A stretch of 9,601 nt of DNA from an uncultured Clostridia bacterium (GTDB lineage Bacteria > Bacillota > Clostridia > Oscillospirales > Acutalibacteraceae). How positions within the stretch are numbered: the first letter of the stretch is position 1; every line of letters begins with the position of its first letter. Positions 6,006-9,601 of this stretch are shown here, piece after piece. The DNA lies in NCBI GenBank assembly GCA_937895645.1, contig CALBKQ010000061.1, forward strand, positions 1-9,601. Direction: 5' to 3'. The notes beneath the pieces were generated by a model. It had not been told where the DNA came from. It worked only from the letters and a program-made list of their open reading frames with translations, and ran no database searches. A program made the position numbers and the translations under genes.

Positions 6006-6812
6006 ATGAATAATAAAAAGATTGTAAAAATTGTTGTACTTGCAGTAATCGCACTTATTGTGGGTGTGGTTTTACTTTCAAGTTTTACTGTTGTTTCAGC
6101 AGGTCATACAGGCGTTGTGCTTACATTCGGTGCTGTAGAAGATAATGTGCTTGACGAAGGTTTGCACTTCAAAATCCCATTTATTCAGCGAGTAGTACAG
6201 GTTAACAACCGTACACAGAAGATAGAGACTGAAGGCTCAGCATCATCAAAGGACTTGCAGATTGTTTCTTATGTTGTTGCAGTAAACTACCATGTAAATA
6301 ACGATTCATCTGCATCACTTTATCAGAATGTTGGTGTAGACTATGGTTCAGTTATTATCGTTCCTGCAATTCAGTAAAGCATTAAAGCGGTATCTGCACA
6401 ATATACTGCTGAAGAACTTATTACAAAACGTCAGGCAGTAGGCGACCAGATTAAAGACGCCTTGTCAGAAAAAATCAACCAGTATGGTCTTACAGTTGAA
6501 ATCTTCAACATTGTAAACTTCGATTTCTCTGAAGAATTTAATGCGGCAGTTGAGGCAAAACAAACTGCTCAACAAAATGCGTTAAAGGCAGAACAAGACC
6601 TTGCCCGTATTGAAGTAGAGGCAAAGCAGAAGATTACACAAGCCGAAGCTGAAGCTGAAAGTATTCGTCTTATTCAGGAAGCACTTGCAAAATCACCAGA
6701 CTATGTTGACTACATAAAGTGGAACAAATGGAATGGCGAGTTACCAACTGTTATGGGTGACAGCGGTGTGCTTATTAGTATGGATGAGCTTGAAGGCAAA
6801 AATAATTCATAA
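6006..6812 (+). pseudogene. SPFH/Band 7 (prohibitin-like) membrane protein interrupted by one in-frame TAA
   Basis: The frame spans 269 codons. Residues 6-28 form one N-terminal membrane helix, followed by the SPFH domain (about 29-215: VVSAGHTGVVLTFGAVEDNVLDEGLHFKIPFIQRV, then QKIETEGSASSKDLQIVSYVVAVNYHV). Then come an Ala/Glu/Gln-rich coiled coil (EAKQTAQQNALKAEQDLARIEVEAKQKITQAEAEAES) and a short tail, DYIKWNKWNGELPTVMG, typical of bacterial prohibitin-like proteins. Such proteins oligomerise at membranes and organise microdomains or regulate membrane proteases. Codon 124 (6375-6377) is TAA, yet the same frame continues at once with SIKAVSAQYTAEELITKR. That is family sequence; relatives usually have Glu there (IQE-S/V-K), so a single GAA-to-TAA change explains it. 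There is no frameshift. The product would stop after 123 residues, losing most of the SPFH domain and the coiled coil. A sequencing or assembly error is an equally good explanation. The start at 6006 is fixed by AGGGAGGA 6 nt upstream. Confidence 0.88.
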
Positions 6813-6827
6813 ATAAGCAAAATAAAA

Positions 6828-6851
6828 AAGGGTACTCAATCGAGTACCCTT
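6828..6851. terminator. Bidirectional intrinsic terminator between convergent genes
   Basis: The 10-bp perfect stem AAGGGTACTC / GAGTACCCTT closes on a 4-nt loop (6838-6841). On the minus strand it is followed by TTTTTTATTTT, a strong U-run, and starts 4 nt after the Dabb stop codon. On the plus strand it is followed by the weaker AATTTTATT, 15 nt after the SPFH stop. It should end both transcripts. Confidence 0.9.
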
Positions 6852-6855
6852 AATT

Positions 6856-7155
6856 TTATTCCCAGATGTCAACTGCACCGCGGTTTTCTGTTACTTTAGC
6901 AACATAACCTGCAACTTTTTTGTGTTCGGGATGAACTTTGTATTTTTCTAATTCTTCTTCGTTTTCAGTTTCAACAACTAAAAGTGCATCAAAATTTCTC
7001 TCACATTCTACTTGGTTTTTAAGGAATGTGAGTTTTTTTATGTGTGGAATAACAGGCGGAAGAGCCTCAAGACCGTTTTTTACGATTTCAATATTTTCGT
7101 CTTTAGTTTTGCCTTCTGCATCCTTAAATTTCCACATTACAATATGTTTTAACAT
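6856..7155 (-). CDS. Dabb (stress-responsive alpha/beta-barrel) domain protein
   Basis: 99 residues, one small ferredoxin-like alpha/beta domain and nothing else. It begins MLKHIVMWKFKD, the hallmark first strand of Dabb proteins with the conserved His4. It continues with the LPPVIPHIKKLTF segment and the LVVETENEEELEKYKVHPEHKKVAGYVAKV block, where a helix containing the YxxHPxH pattern precedes the last strand. Dabb proteins form dimeric barrels. Some are stress-induced plant proteins or cyclases, and most bacterial members have no assigned reaction. ATG 7155 is chosen because AAGGTGA lies 5 nt upstream; the GTG at 7164 lies within that SD and is not a plausible start. It is the last gene of the metG-tatD operon, 5 bp after the tatD stop, and is followed directly by the terminator. 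Confidence 0.85.
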   Translation of the reverse strand: MLKHIVMWKFKDAEGKTKDENIEIVKNGLEALPPVIPHIKKLTFLKNQVECERNFDALLVVETENEEELEKYKVHPEHKKVAGYVAKVTENRGAVDIWE

Positions 7156-7166
7156 AATAATCACCT
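7156..7166 (-). promoter_or_regulatory. SD of the Dabb gene containing the tatD stop codon
   Basis: AAGGTGA (minus strand, 7167-7161) is the SD for ATG 7155, and its last three bases (TGA, 7163-7161) are the tatD stop. The 5-nt spacing is short but functional. This shows tatD and the Dabb gene are translated from one message. Confidence 0.75.
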
Positions 7167-7928
7167 TATATTAAATAATTTTCTTGCGTTTTTATCTGTC
7201 AAATCAAGAATTTCTTGTGCTGGAACTTCACGGAGTTCTGCGATTTTTTCTGCAGTATACGGAATGTGAAGCGAATCACATCTTTTACCCCTGAATGGCA
7301 CGGGAGTCATATATGGAGCATCAGTTTCAATAAGCAATTTGTCACTTGGTACATACTTTGCAACCTCGCAGGGTTTAACTGCATTTTTGAATGTGACAGC
7401 ACCGCCAAGACCAATATAAAACCCTAGTTTTATAATCTCTTTTGCCATTTCAACACTACCTGAGAAACAATGAAGAACGCCTTTTGGTTTGTATTTTTTC
7501 AGTATGTTTAGTGTGTCCTCATGAGATTCTCTGTCGTGGAAAATGATGGGTAAATCTAACTCATTCGCAAGTTCTATTTGCCTTTCAAGAAGAATTAACT
7601 GATTTTCACGACTTTCTTTTTCATAGTGATAGTCAAGTCCGATTTCACCGATTGCAACGCATTTTTCATCTTTTGCAAGTTCTTTTATTCTTTCCAAATC
7701 ACCATCTTTGTATTCGTCATTATCAAGAGGGTGAAAACCTACTGCCGAATACACAAAATCGTATTTGTGAGAAAGCTCTACTGCAAATTCACTTGTTTTA
7801 ATGTTTGTTCCGCAACAAATGACGCCTGAAACTCCCTTTTCTCTAAAAGAAACGAGCAGTTCGTTTCTGTCTGTGTCAAACTGCTCGTCGTCATAATGTG
7901 CGTGTGAATCAAAAATGTTATGATACAT
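7161..7928 (-). CDS. tatD: TatD family metal-dependent hydrolase (putative DNase)
   Basis: 255 residues, the usual family length. An amidohydrolase-like TIM barrel with all metal ligands visible: FDSHAHYD (His9, His11), GEIGLDYHY (Glu95), IIFHDRES (His131), VLHCFSGS (His153) and LLIETDAPYM (Asp203). TatD proteins are cytoplasmic magnesium-dependent 3'-5' nucleases implicated in DNA repair and DNA degradation. The frame extends 31 codons upstream, but that stretch is out-of-frame metG sequence; the ATG at 7928 gives the standard N-terminus. The ATG shares one base with the metG stop (TAATG), and only a weak SD (GGAGCGAG, about 8 nt away) precedes it, so translation probably depends on coupling to metG. 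The stop TGA lies inside the SD of the next gene. metS/metG followed by tatD is a well-known gene order in Firmicutes. Bacillus subtilis calls its homologue yabD. Confidence 0.95.
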   Translation of the reverse strand: MYHNIFDSHAHYDDEQFDTDRNELLVSFREKGVSGVICCGTNIKTSEFAVELSHKYDFVYSAVGFHPLDNDEYKDGDLERIKELAKDEKCVAIGEIGLDYHYEKESRENQLILLERQIELANELDLPIIFHDRESHEDTLNILKKYKPKGVLHCFSGSVEMAKEIIKLGFYIGLGGAVTFKNAVKPCEVAKYVPSDKLLIETDAPYMTPVPFRGKRCDSLHIPYTAEKIAELREVPAQEILDLTDKNARKLFNIR

Positions 7929-7930
7929 TA
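7926..7930 (-). promoter_or_regulatory. metG stop / tatD start overlap (TAATG)
   Basis: The metG TAA (7930-7928) and the tatD ATG (7928-7926) share one A. This stop-start junction favours re-initiation by the terminating ribosome and fixes the tatD start in the absence of a strong SD. Confidence 0.85.
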
Positions 7931-9601
7931 TCTTATTCTCGCTCCGTTTGGCATATCTTTGTCTACAAAAATAACCTTTGCATCTTCTTCTGTAACATCT
8001 GCTGCAAGAATCATACCGCAACTTTCAACCCCACAAAGAACTGCAGGTTTAAGGTTTGCAACAACTACTACTTTTTTACCGATAAGGTCTTCTGGTTTAT
8101 ACCATTTTGCAATACCACTTGCAACGATTCTGTCAGTACCTGTACCGTCATCAAGAGTGAGTTTAAGAAGTTTTTTAGCCTTTTTGATTGGTTCACAGTT
8201 TTTAACTTCTGCAACACGGAGTTCAACTTTCATAAAATCGTCAAAACCGATTTCTGCAAGTCCCTCAATTTTTGGTGCAGGAGCATTTGCCTTTTCTTCG
8301 GCCTCTTTTTTAGCCTGTAATTCAGCAATAAGCTTTTCACCGTCAATACGTGAGAAAAGAGGAGTAGCAGTACCAACTGTAATTCCGCTTTCAAGTCCTC
8401 CCCATTCCTGAATGCTTTCATAGGTTGCTGGTGCAACATTCAACTGTTCTGCAATCTTAACTGCAGTTTCAGGCATAATAGGGGAGATAAGTGCAGAAAG
8501 AACACGGATACCTTCAAGAAGATTATAAAGAACAGTACCAAGCTTTTCTTTCTGTGCTTCGTCTTTTGCAAGTGCCCAAGGCATTGTTTCGTCAATGTAC
8601 TTATTGCAACGACGAGCAAAATTGATTACACATTCAACTGCATCACTCATCTTGTATTCTGAAATGTACTTGTCAAAGCCTTGAAGTGCCTTTTTAGCGC
8701 TTTCTTTAAGGTCTTCGTCAAATTCAGTTGGGCAACAAGGAGCCTGAACAACACCATCAAAATACTTGTTCTGCATTGCGATTGTACGGTTTACAAGGTT
8801 ACCAAGAGTGTTTGCAAGGTCTGTGTTGAAACGGTCAATCATTGCTTCATAAGTAATTGAGCCGTCATGTGCGTGTGGCATTTCTGAAAGAAGATAGTAA
8901 CGAACAGCGTCAACACCAAAAATCTCTGTAAGGTCGTCAGCATAAATAACGTTACCACGAGATTTACTCATTTTATCTTCACCAAAAAGAAGCCAAGGGT
9001 GACCGTAAACTTGTTTTGGAAGTGGCTCACCAAGTGCCATAAGCATAATTGGCCAGTAAATTGTGTGGAATCTTACAATATCCTTACCGATAATATGAAC
9101 ATCAGCAGGCCAGTATTTGTTGTATTTTTCACTACTACCGTCTGGGTCGTAACCAAGAGCAGTAATATAGTTTGAAAGTGCATCAATCCAAACATAGATA
9201 ACATGTTTGTCGTCAAATGAAACAGGAATACCCCATTTGAACGATGAACGAGATACGCACAAATCCTGAAGTCCGGGCTTGATGAAATTATTAAGCATTT
9301 CCTTTTTGCGAGCTTCAGGGTAAATAAAGTTTTCATTATTTTCAATAAAGTCTTCAAGCTGTTTCTGATATTTTGAAAGCTTAAGGAAATATGTTTCTTT
9401 CTTTTCTTTATGAACATCTCTGCCACAGTCAGGGCATTTGCCGTCAACTAACTGGCTTTCAGTCCAGAAAGACTCACAAGGAGTACAGTAAAGACCTTCA
9501 TATTCACTCTTATAAATATCACCTTGGTCGTAAAGTTTTTGGAAAATCTTTTGAACTGCTTTTTCGTGATAATCATCAGTTGTACGAATAAAGTGGACAT
9601 A
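7928..9601 (-). CDS. metG: Methionyl-tRNA synthetase, N-terminus cut by window edge
   Basis: Charges tRNA-Met with methionine. 557 residues are visible in a frame open to the right edge. The first Met in this stretch, at 9298, is internal. The sequence enters just after the HIGH-motif region (YVHFIRTTDDYHEKAVQKIF). It then shows a connective-peptide zinc knuckle with Cys pairs at window residues 39/42 (CTPC) and 57/60 (CPDC), and YVWIDALSNY of the active-site fold. KMSKS is at 210-214 within GEDKMSKSRGN, followed by the helical anticodon-binding domain. A C-terminal EMAP II/OB-fold tRNA-binding domain occupies about 451-557 (FMKVELRVAEV to PNGARIR). Such enzymes run to about 640-650 residues, so roughly 90, including HIGH, are missing off-window. 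It heads the operon with tatD overlapping by one base. No defect is seen. Confidence 0.97.
   Translation of the reverse strand, partial: YVHFIRTTDDYHEKAVQKIFQKLYDQGDIYKSEYEGLYCTPCESFWTESQLVDGKCPDCGRDVHKEKKETYFLKLSKYQKQLEDFIENNENFIYPEARKKEMLNNFIKPGLQDLCVSRSSFKWGIPVSFDDKHVIYVWIDALSNYITALGYDPDGSSEKYNKYWPADVHIIGKDIVRFHTIYWPIMLMALGEPLPKQVYGHPWLLFGEDKMSKSRGNVIYADDLTEIFGVDAVRYYLLSEMPHAHDGSITYEAMIDRFNTDLANTLGNLVNRTIAMQNKYFDGVVQAPCCPTEFDEDLKESAKKALQGFDKYISEYKMSDAVECVINFARRCNKYIDETMPWALAKDEAQKEKLGTVLYNLLEGIRVLSALISPIMPETAVKIAEQLNVAPATYESIQEWGGLESGITVGTATPLFSRIDGEKLIAELQAKKEAEEKANAPAPKIEGLAEIGFDDFMKVELRVAEVKNCEPIKKAKKLLKLTLDDGTGTDRIVASGIAKWYKPEDLIGKKVVVVANLKPAVLCGVESCGMILAADVTEEDAKVIFVDKDMPNGARIR

Noticed and set aside
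6375..6377. Stop-codon recoding or programmed read-through at the SPFH TAA
   Set aside because: TAA ends rmuC, metG, the DUF1015 gene and the Dabb gene normally. TAA is not a selenocysteine or pyrrolysine codon, and no structured read-through signal is evident.
6462..6812. Treating the 3' part of the SPFH gene as a separate gene starting at TTG 6462
   Set aside because: No SD precedes it, and family sequence continues upstream of it in frame right back to the TAA. It is the rest of one gene.
7929..8021. Longer TatD with a 31-residue Cys/Arg-rich N-terminal extension
   Set aside because: That stretch is an alternate frame of metG. The family N-terminus begins at ATG 7928 with the FDSHAHYD motif.
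7898..8411. Plus-strand open frames opposite metG and tatD
   Set aside because: They have no SD and no recognisable domain, and they lie fully antisense to two well-supported genes.
7928..9298. MetG starting at ATG 9298
   Set aside because: The same frame stays open to the right edge and encodes the zinc-knuckle region and earlier MetRS sequence, so that Met is internal.
1..9601. Defence system, prophage, CRISPR array, insertion sequence, riboswitch or tRNA
   Set aside because: I looked on both strands and saw no spaced direct repeats, transposase or phage proteins, aptamer-like leaders or cloverleaf sequences. RmuC, SPFH and TatD alone do not make a defence island.

Overview
The window is AT-rich with strong Shine-Dalgarno (SD) sites (GAGGAGG, AGGGAGG). 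Its gene content fits a low-GC Firmicute, probably an anaerobic Clostridia member (Oscillospiraceae/Lachnospiraceae-like). This is inference from composition and protein style, not a database match. It holds eight protein genes in four transcription blocks, with no tRNA, rRNA, CRISPR array or insertion sequence that I can see. Both edges cut genes: a family 3 glycoside hydrolase on the left (C-terminus missing) and methionyl-tRNA synthetase on the right (N-terminus missing).

Layout. Positions 1-2864 (minus strand) carry rmuC followed by a cytoplasmic-looking GH3 beta-glucosidase. The GH3 gene appears to have its own promoter inside the 3' end of rmuC. Positions 2865-2992 are a divergent promoter region. 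Positions 3005-5843 (plus strand) carry a two-gene operon: an OppA/DppA-type solute-binding lipoprotein and a DUF1015 protein whose SD overlaps the upstream stop codon. Positions 5844-6005 are a regulatory gap with several dyads. Positions 6006-6812 (plus strand) encode a single-pass SPFH/Band 7 (prohibitin-like) protein interrupted by one in-frame TAA. A bidirectional terminator at 6828-6851 separates it from the convergent minus-strand operon metG-tatD-Dabb (right edge to 6856).

How the genes work together. MetG charges tRNA-Met. TatD is a metal-dependent hydrolase whose gene overlaps metG by one base, and a small Dabb-barrel protein follows five bases later, so the three should be co-expressed. 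The lipoprotein and the DUF1015 protein are tightly coupled, but no permease or ATPase genes are present. GH3 (cello-oligosaccharide or other beta-glucoside breakdown) and RmuC (genome maintenance) are probably neighbours rather than partners.

This is mostly an ordinary housekeeping and metabolic region. The points most worth checking are the single-codon nonsense lesion in the SPFH gene, the perfect 13-bp palindrome over its promoter, the symmetric divergent extended -10 promoters, and the lipoprotein-DUF1015 pairing. I do not see a convincing new multi-gene system.
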